The notes below the pieces were generated by a model. It was not told the origin of the DNA, searched no databases, and worked only from the letters and a program-made list of their open reading frames with translations. Shown here piece by piece: positions 19,969-28,001 of a stretch of 64,000 nucleotides of DNA. Position numbers and translations under genes: made by a program. Each line of letters opens with the position of its first letter. The first letter of the stretch is position 1. Source of the stretch: Paenarthrobacter sp. PH39-S1 (GTDB taxonomy: Bacteria; Actinomycetota; Actinomycetes; Actinomycetales; Micrococcaceae); the NCBI RefSeq assembly GCF_030063245.1, contig NZ_JASISR010000021.1, positions 22,240 to 86,239 of the forward strand, in the 5' to 3' direction.

Positions 19969-20537
19969 TACTGGACTGCACCTGCGTTCTGCGTCGGCGT
20001 GCTCTGCTCTTCAAGGTCCGCCAGAAAACGGTCGACCACTCGGGTGGAACGCTCGTCGTCGTTGAGCGACTCGCCCACAATGCGGCCGGCAAGCGTCGTT
20101 GCCAGCGTGCCAACCTCGGCCCGCAGGGACACGACGGCAGCCTGACGCTCGGCGGCGATGGCCACCTGTGCCTGCTCCGTGATGCGGGCGGACTCGGCCG
20201 CAGCCTTGTCCTTGAGATCGGCCAGAATCCGGGCACCCTCGGCACGGGCTTCCTCGCGGATGCGATTGGCTTCGGCGCGGGCGTCCGTGAGCTGCTGCTT
20301 GTATTCACTCAGCGCCGCGGTTGCCTCGGCCTGTGCTTTCTCGGCCTTGGCAATGCCGCCTTCGATGGCTTCCGTGCGCTCGGCGAAGGTCTTCTCGAAC
20401 ATCGGTACAACAAATTTGAACACGATGAACATGAGGACCGCGAAGCCCACGGCAACAACCAGGATTTCCCACCCGTTAGGCACCAGGGGATTCTCGGCAG
20501 CCGCTTCAGAGGCGGCGGAAATCATGAGGTTTTTCAT
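19968..20537 (-). CDS. atpF: ATP synthase Fo subunit b
   Basis: 189 residues: one N-terminal membrane helix (WEILVVAVGFAVLMFIVFKFVVP) followed by a long charged helix rich in Ala/Glu/Arg (FAERTEAIEGGIAKAEKAQ) that dimerises as the peripheral stalk. It lies between atpE and atpH, overlapping atpH by 1 bp. Confidence 0.97.
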   Translation of the reverse strand: MKNLMISAASEAAAENPLVPNGWEILVVAVGFAVLMFIVFKFVVPMFEKTFAERTEAIEGGIAKAEKAQAEATAALSEYKQQLTDARAEANRIREEARAEGARILADLKDKAAAESARITEQAQVAIAAERQAAVVSLRAEVGTLATTLAGRIVGESLNDDERSTRVVDRFLADLEEQSTPTQNAGAVQ

Positions 20538-20582
20538 ATTTCGCCCGTCCTATCTACTCGCGATTGAAGTGTTGCTGTCTCT

Positions 20583-20801
20583 TTACTTGAGAACGAACGC
20601 GAACACGAGGCCGAGGATGGCGAGGGCTTCGGTCAAGGCCAGGCCAAGGAAGGCGATGGGCTGCAGTACGCGCTGAGCTTCCGGCTGGCGCGCTACACCA
20701 TTGATGTAGGCCGCGAACACCAGACCCACACCGATGGCTCCACCGATCGCGGAAAGGCCGTAGCCGACGAGGTTGATCGAGCCGTTGATTGTGCCGTTCA
20801 T
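20583..20801 (-). CDS. atpE: ATP synthase Fo subunit c
   Basis: 72 residues: two transmembrane helices joined by the polar loop ARQPEAQ, with the ion-binding Glu58 in [12 protein letters not shown]. This is a proton type; the Gln/Thr pattern of sodium rings is absent. ATG at 20801 was chosen because GAAAGGAAC sits at RBS distance upstream. The ATG at 20816 would place that RBS inside the gene. Confidence 0.97.
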   Translation of the reverse strand: MNGTINGSINLVGYGLSAIGGAIGVGLVFAAYINGVARQPEAQRVLQPIAFLGLALTEALAILGLVFAFVLK

Positions 20802-20873
20802 AAAAGTTCCTTTCAAGATGCCCGCAGGCAGGTTGTTTGGTTCGATTTATCCCCCGGGGGAAATGCTGGAAAG

Positions 20874-21668
20874 TCAGTGCGTGTCCGCGTGGACAGCGCC
20901 CTCAATGTAGATCGCCGTGAGCAGGACAAAAACGTACGCCTGCAGCACCATGATCAATGCTTCAAGCATGTACATCGCTATCGATCCGGCGAGCACCAGG
21001 ACTGAGGCACCCTTCATCAATACACTTTCCTGCATGATGAGGAATTCAATGCCGGAGCCAGCAATCAGCACGATCAGGTGTCCGGCCAGCATGGTCGCGA
21101 ACAAACGCAGGCTGTGCGTCATCGGGCGGACCAGGAAGTTGGAGATGATTTCGATCGGAACCACCAGCGGCAGAATGTACCACGGCACGCCCGAGGGCAC
21201 AACGGCCAGTTTCAGGTAACGAAGGCCGTTCGCCTTGATGCCGACGCCGATCCAGATCACGTAGACAAGTGCCGCGAGGAAATAGGCTCCACCGACATGC
21301 GAGAAACTGGGCAACTGGATGAGCGGAATGGCGCCGTAAATGTTGTTGATCAGGATGAAGAAGAACAGCGAGAACAGCAGCGGCACGTACTTCATGAAGT
21401 CCTTGCCGCCGATCACATCCTTGGCCACCGAGTTGCGAACAAAGTTGTAACCCACTTCGCCGGCGAACTGCAGTTTCCCCGGGACAAGTTTGCCCTGCCG
21501 TGCCGCGGCCACAAAGAACCAGGAGATCAGGGCAACGGACAGGAGGACCAGCAGCATCTGCTTGGTGAACTCGAAATCTCCGATGGTGAAGAGCGGTGCC
21601 AAGTGGCTGTTGACGCCGGGCGGGTTGAACGATCCACCCTCTTGGGCGGGGAGCGTAAGCGCGATCAA
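20874..21668 (-). CDS. atpB: ATP synthase Fo subunit a
   Basis: 264 residues and several transmembrane helices. The essential arginine lies in MTHSLRLFATMLAGHLI, and the C-terminal segment is LIMVLQAYVFVLLTAIYIEGA. It forms the proton half-channels against the c-ring. Confidence 0.97.
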   Translation of the reverse strand: MIALTLPAQEGGSFNPPGVNSHLAPLFTIGDFEFTKQMLLVLLSVALISWFFVAAARQGKLVPGKLQFAGEVGYNFVRNSVAKDVIGGKDFMKYVPLLFSLFFFILINNIYGAIPLIQLPSFSHVGGAYFLAALVYVIWIGVGIKANGLRYLKLAVVPSGVPWYILPLVVPIEIISNFLVRPMTHSLRLFATMLAGHLIVLIAGSGIEFLIMQESVLMKGASVLVLAGSIAMYMLEALIMVLQAYVFVLLTAIYIEGAVHADTH

Positions 21669-21765
21669 CGCGTTTCCTCTCTGCAGGGTCCGTACTCGGG
21701 CATGGGCCGGGGAAGCGGGCCTGCGGCCGCACCGTTACCCCCGGTGATGGTGAAAACTTGTGGCA

Positions 21766-22101
21766 TTACGGGTGCTCAGATTTCTTTGTGCCCTCGACCG
21801 GCTGCGTTCCGGCAGCATCATTGGTGCGGTTGCGGAGGAGGCGGCGAGCGAAGGACAGATAGAAACCGCCGGCCAGACCTACGAAGGCTCCGGCCAGAAC
21901 GAACCAGTTGGTTCCCAGCGCATTATCCAATCCCCACCCTATCAAACTCCAGACGAGGGTTCCGCCAAGTACGTAGCTGAAAACGGCCAGTCCGGCGTTG
22001 TACCCGCCGTTGCCGGCGGGATCGGTGGTGCCCGACGAAGCGACCGAGACCCGCTCCCCGGCGCGGCCGTGCACGCCGTGGCTGCGATGGTGTTTAGACA
22101 C
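21766..22101 (-). CDS. AtpZ/AtpI-type small membrane protein
   Basis: 111 residues with a charged N-terminus and two membrane helices (AVFSYVLGGTLVWSLIGWGLDN and FVLAGAFVGLAGGFYLSFAR), the layout of AtpZ (Fo assembly/magnesium transport accessory). The start is GTG at 22101, overlapping the preceding gene's stop by 8 bp, which implies translational coupling. Second gene of the atp operon. Confidence 0.8.
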   Translation of the reverse strand: MSKHHRSHGVHGRAGERVSVASSGTTDPAGNGGYNAGLAVFSYVLGGTLVWSLIGWGLDNALGTNWFVLAGAFVGLAGGFYLSFARRLLRNRTNDAAGTQPVEGTKKSEHP

Positions 22102-22618
22102 TTTGCCCGTCCTCCGGCGTACTCCTGTTATCGGCAGCGAGAGTCCCGGCGCGGTGGGGCGCGGGATCATTGTAGAGCTGGTGGCGGGTGCGGCTGAAGG
22201 CGAAAACTTCGGTCGCCTGCCAGACAAGGACAATTACGACGGCGGCAATAAAGAACCACGTGCCGTTCAGCCAGCCGGGGGCACCGAAAAAAAACAGCAC
22301 CGCGGCGAAGCCGACAACCTTGACGAGATAAGTGACGAGAAAAACGCCGATGGCTCCCGAGGGGTTTTTTCGACCTACGAAGTGACCCACCAATAAACTG
22401 ATGGCGAAGAAAAGCACCACGACTGCGGCCCCGAAGAGTACGCTGAGCACCCCCATTCCCCCGCTGGTGACGGCGGAGACGGCCGTCAGGATGACGACGA
22501 CCGCCACGGCGGACACCGAGCAATATGCCAGGATGCGCAGCCACGGGGACGAGGTGGGTCCGGAGACAACGATCCGGCCCGGGGGCACTTGGCCGCCGGT
22601 GGCACTGGAGTCGTTCAT
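22094..22618 (-). CDS. atpI: ATP synthase protein I (AtpI)-like membrane protein
   Basis: 174 residues with four hydrophobic segments (LAYCSVSAVAVVVILTAVSAV, MGVLSVLFGAAVVVLFFAIS, AIGVFLVTYLVKVVGFAAVLFFF and WFFIAAVVIVLVWQATEVFAF), typical of actinobacterial AtpI, which helps c-ring assembly. ATG at 22618 is preferred. An in-frame GTG at 22780 would add 54 residues, including a degenerate VVxxAV repeat. First gene of the atp operon. Confidence 0.8.
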   Translation of the reverse strand: MNDSSATGGQVPPGRIVVSGPTSSPWLRILAYCSVSAVAVVVILTAVSAVTSGGMGVLSVLFGAAVVVLFFAISLLVGHFVGRKNPSGAIGVFLVTYLVKVVGFAAVLFFFGAPGWLNGTWFFIAAVVIVLVWQATEVFAFSRTRHQLYNDPAPHRAGTLAADNRSTPEDGQSV

Positions 22619-22711
22619 GAAAAAACCAATTCTCTTCAGGCTTTGGGCTGGAAGCCAGCGAAACAGGCGGCGTTTTTGCGCCGCTTGAAATTCTACACGA
22701 GATAGAACTGA

Positions 22712-22786
22712 TGCCCGCGCAACGACAGCCGACTCAACGGCTTCCGGCACAACTGCTTCCGGCTCAGCGACTGCCCGCACAACGGC
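22712..22786 (-). repeat. Degenerate 15-bp tandem array (5 units) between the WecA-type gene and atpI
   Basis: Coding-strand units such as GCCGTTGTGCGGGCA, GTCGCTGAGCCGGAA and GCAGTTGTGCCGGAA share a loose consensus. The stretch stays in frame with both the upstream gene (after its TAG) and atpI, so it may be a decayed protein tail or an N-terminal extension. Confidence 0.65.
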
Positions 22787-22831
22787 TTCGCCGTCGCTCT
22801 GGTGCTGCCGGCCGGCGGACAGGATCTCATG

Positions 22832-23845
22832 CTACCCCTGCGCAGCCGCGCGGCGGCGGATAATCCGCTGAAAAATCGTGGGCGTGCGCAGATACAGCAG
22901 GACGACGACAGCGCAGAGAATCCCCATCGGCACCGACGCCGCCGCGCCACCCCTGGCTGCCAGCACTCCAAGGATGCCGGTCGCCACCGTGGCGGCTGTG
23001 ACGACGGCCGTCGCCTGCAGATGGCTGAGCCCCACGATGGTCAGCCGCTGGTAGGCGTGCTGGCGGTGCGGCGCGTACCAGCGCTCCCCCGCGGCAATCC
23101 GCCGGATCAGCGTGACGAAGGTGTCCGCCAGATAGATCAGCACGGGCGAGAAGATGTACTCCACCGAAACGCCCGCCAGGAACGCCGCGACGGCGGTCAC
23201 GGAAACCGCGGCGCCCAGCAGATAGCTGCCCACATCCCCGAGGAACACGGCACCCCGGCCCAGGTTCCAGGGCAGAAATCCAGCGAACGCCGCGCCGATG
23301 GCCAGCCCCGCGTAAACCAGCCAGTCGTGCCCAGTGAAGTGTCCGGCCAGGGCATAGAACACCCCGACCACCAGGCCGTGCAGGCCGGAGATGCCATTGA
23401 TTCCGTCCATGAAGTTGGCAACGTTGATGTAGGCAGCCACGGCGATGGCGCCGGCCGGGATCCACCAGAAGGCGTGTCCGGGCGCCACCGTGGCCAGAGC
23501 CGCGGTGGAAACCAGGCCCAGGCCCAGCTGAAGGGCGGCCCGGATCCGCACGCCCAGCCCGCGCAGATCCTCAATCCAGCCGATGGTCGCCGCGGCCACC
23601 ATCACGGCCAGGGCCACCAGCAGGGTAACGCGGTCAGCCGGGTCCAGCGGCGCAAAAAGGGCCGCAATCATCGCCGCGGCCAGTGCCCCGGCAACTGTGA
23701 TGCCCATGCCGCGGATGGTGGGGATGCTGTGCGACGACCTGTCCGAGGGGATGTCGAGCACGCCGCGCCGCAGCAGCCAGGGCTTGACCGCCAAGGGCAG
23801 CAGCAGACTCAGGGCCAGTGCAAGCGCCGCAACCAGGACGGCCAC
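22832..23845 (-). CDS. WecA/TagO/MraY-type undecaprenyl-phosphate sugar-1-phosphate transferase
   Basis: 337 residues, about ten transmembrane segments, starting MAVLVAALALALSLLLPLAVK. Family motifs: DIPSDRSSHSIPTIRGMGI, the Mg-binding/catalytic NVANFMDGINGISG, and the cytoplasmic GERWYAPHRQHAYQR loop near the C-terminus. It starts a lipid-linked glycan by moving GlcNAc-1-P (or a related sugar) to undecaprenyl phosphate. In many actinobacteria this gene (rfe) sits directly before the atp operon. The GTG start overlaps the upstream dehydratase stop by 1 bp. Confidence 0.9.
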   Translation of the reverse strand: MAVLVAALALALSLLLPLAVKPWLLRRGVLDIPSDRSSHSIPTIRGMGITVAGALAAAMIAALFAPLDPADRVTLLVALAVMVAAATIGWIEDLRGLGVRIRAALQLGLGLVSTAALATVAPGHAFWWIPAGAIAVAAYINVANFMDGINGISGLHGLVVGVFYALAGHFTGHDWLVYAGLAIGAAFAGFLPWNLGRGAVFLGDVGSYLLGAAVSVTAVAAFLAGVSVEYIFSPVLIYLADTFVTLIRRIAAGERWYAPHRQHAYQRLTIVGLSHLQATAVVTAATVATGILGVLAARGGAAASVPMGILCAVVVLLYLRTPTIFQRIIRRRAAAQG

Positions 23846-25770
23846 TATGCGCCCGCTGCCAGATCGTCGTCGGACTCGTCCAGCTCCTCGGCTGCCGGTC
23901 CGGACTCCAGCCTGCAGCGCCGCAGCCAGGTGTCCAGGCTGAGGACCTCGGGAGCCAGCGGAACGGCAGTGGTGTGGGAAATCTTCGGATGCAGGGGTTT
24001 GGCATCATCCTCACCCATGCCGACCAGCTGTTCGTGCATCTTCTCACTGGGGCGCAGCCCGGTGTAGACAATCTCGATGTCCTTGCCGGACATCGCGATC
24101 ATCCGCTGCGCCACGTCCAGAATTTTCACCGGCTCGCCCATGTCAAGGATCAGCACGTCGCCGCCGTGGCCGATGGCACCGGCCTGGATCACGAGCTGGC
24201 AAGCCTCGGGAATCGTCATGAAAAAGCGGGTCACGTCCGGATGCGTGACCGTGACCGGACCGCCGGCTTTGATCTGCTCGGTGAAGAGCGGCAGCATGGA
24301 ACCCCGGCTGCCGATCACGTTGCCGAAGCGCACAGAAACGTACCGCCGACCGGTCTGCTGCGCCATCCAGGCCGTCAGCTTTTCTGCCGCCCGCTTGGAG
24401 TGGCCCAGCGCCGTCGTGGGACTTGCTGCCTTGTCGGTGGAGACGTTGACATAGGTCTGCACCGACACGGACTGTGCCGCGCGGAGCACGTTAAGCGAAC
24501 CCAATGTGTTGGTTTTCCAGCCCTCCTCCGGGTACTGCTGCAGCAGCGGGGCGTGCTTGAGCGCGGCGGCGTGGAAGACCACCTCCGGACGGCGTTCACG
24601 GAAGATCCGGTTCAAGGCCTCCGGGTCGCGGATATCGGCCAGCACGGTGTCCTTGCCGTTGAGCAGGCCGTGGCCGGAAATGGAAATCTGGGTATGCTGC
24701 AGACCGGTTTCATCATGGTCCAGCATGATCAGTTCCGCAGGGCTGAAGCCGGAGAGCTGGCGGCACAATTCGGAGCCGATCGATCCACCGGCACCGGTGA
24801 CGAGCACCCGCTTGCCGGCCACGTAGCCGGCGATCTGATCCAGCTTGATGTCCACCGGACGCCGGCCGATCAGGTCCGCGACATCAATTTCACGGAAATC
24901 CGACAGCCCCGCATTGTCCCCTGCGAGCATGTCCTTCAACGGCGGCAGCACCAGCACCCGGATGTGCAGCCCGGCGACGGCGTCGGAGATCTCCCGCACC
25001 TTGGCGGCCTCCACATGCGCGAAGGCCAGCACCAGCACCGTCGCCTTCGTCCGGCGGATGACGTCGGGCAGGTCCTCGCCCCGGCCCAGCACAGAAACCG
25101 AGGAGAGCCGCAAATGCTTTTTGCCGGCGTCGTCATCGATCAGGCCAACCGGGAAGTACGGCGACTCCTGATCCTGGAGCATACGGTTAATCAGGGAATT
25201 ACCGAGGAAACCGGCACCGTAAACCAGCGTTTTCTGGGTACCCTCACCAGGTTTGGATTTGCCCTCCACATAGAGCCGCTTCAAATACCGGATGGCGGCC
25301 ATAAACAGACAGGCAAAGGGGAAAGCGATGGCACCGACGCTGCGCGCGATGTGGATTTCACTGACCAGCAGGTACAGGAAAATGAACATCACTGCCGCCA
25401 CGATCAGGGTGACGACGACAAGAATCCTGGCCTCATGAAAACTGCCGAAGGCATATCTGCCGCGGTACAGCGCCAAGGTCCAGCCCGCGACCAGCTGTGT
25501 CACGATGGCCACAATCATCAACATGACCGTGCCGCCGACGTGGATCAGCGTGACATCAAGCTCGTACCGCAGCAGCAGCGCCAACGCGATGGCCACCACC
25601 CAGGCCAGGGAATCCAGCGCAAACTGGGACCATAACCATAGCGCCGGCCTGCCGTCGGATTTACTGTCGCTGACCACACTCACGCTCTTTTCCCATCCTT
25701 CTGGTGGCACATAGAACCGCCTCCTCCTACTACCCCGGGAAGCGCTGCTGCCGGATCGGTGCCGGACCAC
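23845..25770 (-). CDS. FlaA1/CapD/PglF-type nucleoside-sugar 4,6-dehydratase/epimerase (membrane)
   Basis: 641 residues: four N-terminal membrane helices (from about residue 44), a CoA-binding-like Rossmann domain, then the extended SDR domain. This has VLVTGAGGSIGSELCRQL (NAD motif), a VNVSTDKAASPTTALGHSKR active site and SVRFGNVIGSRGSMLP. It makes 4-keto-6-deoxy sugars or epimers for a surface polysaccharide. GTG at 25770 gives the longest form. GTG at 25683, behind an AGAAGG element, is as likely and removes 29 basic residues that are not family-like. It is coupled to the transferase gene downstream. Confidence 0.87.
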   Translation of the reverse strand: MVRHRSGSSASRGSRRRRFYVPPEGWEKSVSVVSDSKSDGRPALWLWSQFALDSLAWVVAIALALLLRYELDVTLIHVGGTVMLMIVAIVTQLVAGWTLALYRGRYAFGSFHEARILVVVTLIVAAVMFIFLYLLVSEIHIARSVGAIAFPFACLFMAAIRYLKRLYVEGKSKPGEGTQKTLVYGAGFLGNSLINRMLQDQESPYFPVGLIDDDAGKKHLRLSSVSVLGRGEDLPDVIRRTKATVLVLAFAHVEAAKVREISDAVAGLHIRVLVLPPLKDMLAGDNAGLSDFREIDVADLIGRRPVDIKLDQIAGYVAGKRVLVTGAGGSIGSELCRQLSGFSPAELIMLDHDETGLQHTQISISGHGLLNGKDTVLADIRDPEALNRIFRERRPEVVFHAAALKHAPLLQQYPEEGWKTNTLGSLNVLRAAQSVSVQTYVNVSTDKAASPTTALGHSKRAAEKLTAWMAQQTGRRYVSVRFGNVIGSRGSMLPLFTEQIKAGGPVTVTHPDVTRFFMTIPEACQLVIQAGAIGHGGDVLILDMGEPVKILDVAQRMIAMSGKDIEIVYTGLRPSEKMHEQLVGMGEDDAKPLHPKISHTTAVPLAPEVLSLDTWLRRCRLESGPAAEELDESDDDLAAGA

Positions 25771-25851
25771 CCTTCTAAAAGTACATCCAATGGTCGGTCT
25801 GGCTGCGCAGCGGGCCGGGGCCTGTCGCCATCCGTGGTACTGGTGTGGCCG

Positions 25852-27729
25852 TCATGCATGCGGACGGGCCGCTCCGGCAATCAAGCGCCGGTAGGCTCCC
25901 CTCCGACACGCTGTCGGCAGGAACCGGTACCCGCCACGCACGGCAATGTTGCGCAGGTACTGGAACCGGGACGTGTAGCCGGCCGCAAAGAGTCTGGACT
26001 GCAGGGCCAGTTCAGCCCGGAAGACAGCGGGGCCGCCGCGGCGTTCGTATGACCCGGCGCTCACCCGGTACAGCACCAACGGTTCGTTGACATTTTCCAC
26101 GTTGGCACCGGCTGCGAGCATCCGCATCCACAGCCAGTAATCCTCAGCCTGCGGGACGTGCTGGTAGCCGCCCACCCGCTGAGCCGCGGATATCCGGAAG
26201 ACCGCCGTCGGGTGGTTGATCGGGTTACGCATTATGGCAGCCCGCCGGATGGCGGTCCGGCCAACGGCCACCGTGCGCAGCGCCAGCAGGTCCGATTCGC
26301 TGTCTCCGACCTCCTGCATGCCCGCCCCGACGAGGTCGGCACCGGCGGCAATGAGCGGCAGCTGACGCTCAAAACGCTGCGGCAAGGAGACATCATCCGC
26401 ATCGGCCCGGGCCGCGATGTCATGGCTGCAGTGCGTCAGACCGATCGACAGTGCGGCGGTCAGGCCGGCGTTCTCCGCGAGGACAATCCGCTTGACCGGG
26501 ATCCGGGACCCGGCGGCGAGTCCATCCAGGACCACCGCAAGCTCAGCGTCCACCGGCCCGTCCTGGACAACCACGACCTCGTGCGGCGGCATATTCTGCT
26601 GCCAACTGCTGGAGTCAAAGGCCCGGCGGAAGCGCTCCGCGGAGTCACCGGCGTAGACCGGCATCAACAGTGTGAAGGGAAGTTCAGCTGCCAAGGTCCC
26701 GGTCGGCTGTCCCTCTTGCAGGGGTTTTTGGTCCTGCTGCAGGGGTTGTGGCACGGATCCGGCCTCACCGGGCAGCTCCGAAATCGGATAGATTCCGGCG
26801 AAGACCTCCCTGTTGGGCCGGGGCGGCCGGGCGGCGTCGCGCAGTCCGCGGGCCAGTCCGTCGAGCAGGACCCGGCGGTTCCCGGAGCGGGAAATCGCCC
26901 CGATCCACATGCGGATGGTGGCACCGAGGTAAAGGAACTTCTCCCAGCCGGCCAGCGACCTTGAGCGGCTGAATGTCCAGAGTTTATTGCGGACGTCGTA
27001 GTAAAAACGCGGTCCGGGATCAACGTCGGAGCTGCCGAATTTCGCCGTGTGATGGATCACCCGCGATGCCGGGACCTGGATCGCATCACCGAACCGGGCC
27101 AGCCTGCTGGTGAATTCAAAGTCATCGTTCCAAATGAAGTAGTCCGCAAGCGGCAGTCCTGCCTGACGGATCGCCGAACCGCTCATCATCGCGGAAACAA
27201 ATGACGCGGAGCGGATCGGTTTTGCCCGGACCCGCGCAGCGGCCCGTATTTGCGCCGCCGTCGCGCCGAGCCGCTGGCGCATCGAATTCATCGGATGATC
27301 GCGCCCGTCCACCCAGACCACACGGCTGGCCACCAAGGACGGTCTACGTTCGGGAGCTGGCGAATAGTCCAGCCACGCATTCACCAGTGCGCGCAGGGAT
27401 TCCTCCTGCGGCTCCGTATCATCGTCCATGACCCAGACAAGATCCGCTGCATGCTTGATCACGGCGCGTTCGATTCCGGCGGTAAACCCGCCCGCTCCCC
27501 CGAGATTCTTCGACAGTTCCAGCAGATCCACCGGGTAGGGCAGTTCAGCGTCGCGGACGAAGCCGGCCGAGCCATCCGTGGACGCGTTGTCGACGACCAC
27601 CGCCACATCCGGCAGAAGCGAACCGGTGGCAATACCGTCGAGTGTTTTGGCGAGGAGCTCCTTGCGGTTGTAGCTGACTACTACAGCAACAACGCGCGGC
27701 TCATCCACGCCGAGATACGGGGAATTCAT
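25852..27729 (-). CDS. Double-domain GT2 glycosyltransferase
   Basis: 625 residues with two separate GT-A family 2 catalytic units. Domain 1 (about 10-300) resembles galactofuranosyl/rhamnosyltransferases (VVVSYNRKELLAKTLDGI, NLGGAGGFTAGIER, DxD as WVMDDDTEP). Domain 2 (about 350-610) resembles AmsE/WcaA-type enzymes (FTLLMPVYAGDSAERFRRA, VVVQDGPVD, ARADADDVSLPQRF). A Gln/Pro-rich linker joins them (PLQQDQKPLQEGQ). Two sequential sugar additions by one polypeptide are inferred. It belongs with the two polysaccharide genes just downstream. Confidence 0.88.
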   Translation of the reverse strand: MNSPYLGVDEPRVVAVVVSYNRKELLAKTLDGIATGSLLPDVAVVVDNASTDGSAGFVRDAELPYPVDLLELSKNLGGAGGFTAGIERAVIKHAADLVWVMDDDTEPQEESLRALVNAWLDYSPAPERRPSLVASRVVWVDGRDHPMNSMRQRLGATAAQIRAAARVRAKPIRSASFVSAMMSGSAIRQAGLPLADYFIWNDDFEFTSRLARFGDAIQVPASRVIHHTAKFGSSDVDPGPRFYYDVRNKLWTFSRSRSLAGWEKFLYLGATIRMWIGAISRSGNRRVLLDGLARGLRDAARPPRPNREVFAGIYPISELPGEAGSVPQPLQQDQKPLQEGQPTGTLAAELPFTLLMPVYAGDSAERFRRAFDSSSWQQNMPPHEVVVVQDGPVDAELAVVLDGLAAGSRIPVKRIVLAENAGLTAALSIGLTHCSHDIAARADADDVSLPQRFERQLPLIAAGADLVGAGMQEVGDSESDLLALRTVAVGRTAIRRAAIMRNPINHPTAVFRISAAQRVGGYQHVPQAEDYWLWMRMLAAGANVENVNEPLVLYRVSAGSYERRGGPAVFRAELALQSRLFAAGYTSRFQYLRNIAVRGGYRFLPTACRRGAYRRLIAGAARPHA

Positions 27730-28001
27730 TCCTCGTCAAATACCTTCCAGCCGTCCAAAATCGGTCATCCCGGCTGGCCGAGGGAACCCCCTGACGCCTT
27801 CCCTGAAAGCGAACGGCCGCCAACGGGCCGGTAGCATCGTTTCGGTCACCGGTAATCAGTCTAACCCGGGACTTTTTTCAGCCTGCCCGGCACCACACCG
27901 ATACCGGTGAGTTCGGTCGTCGCGCCGGCTTGCTTTACCCCCGAAACGCTGTAGCGGGGGCCGGGACCTGCAATTGTGCTTTACCCGTGACCGCCTGAGC
28001 G

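Noticed and set aside
23818..25635. Plus-strand open frame opposite the CapD-like gene (605 codons)
   Set aside because: Composition is that of an antisense shadow, while the minus strand has clear SDR motifs.
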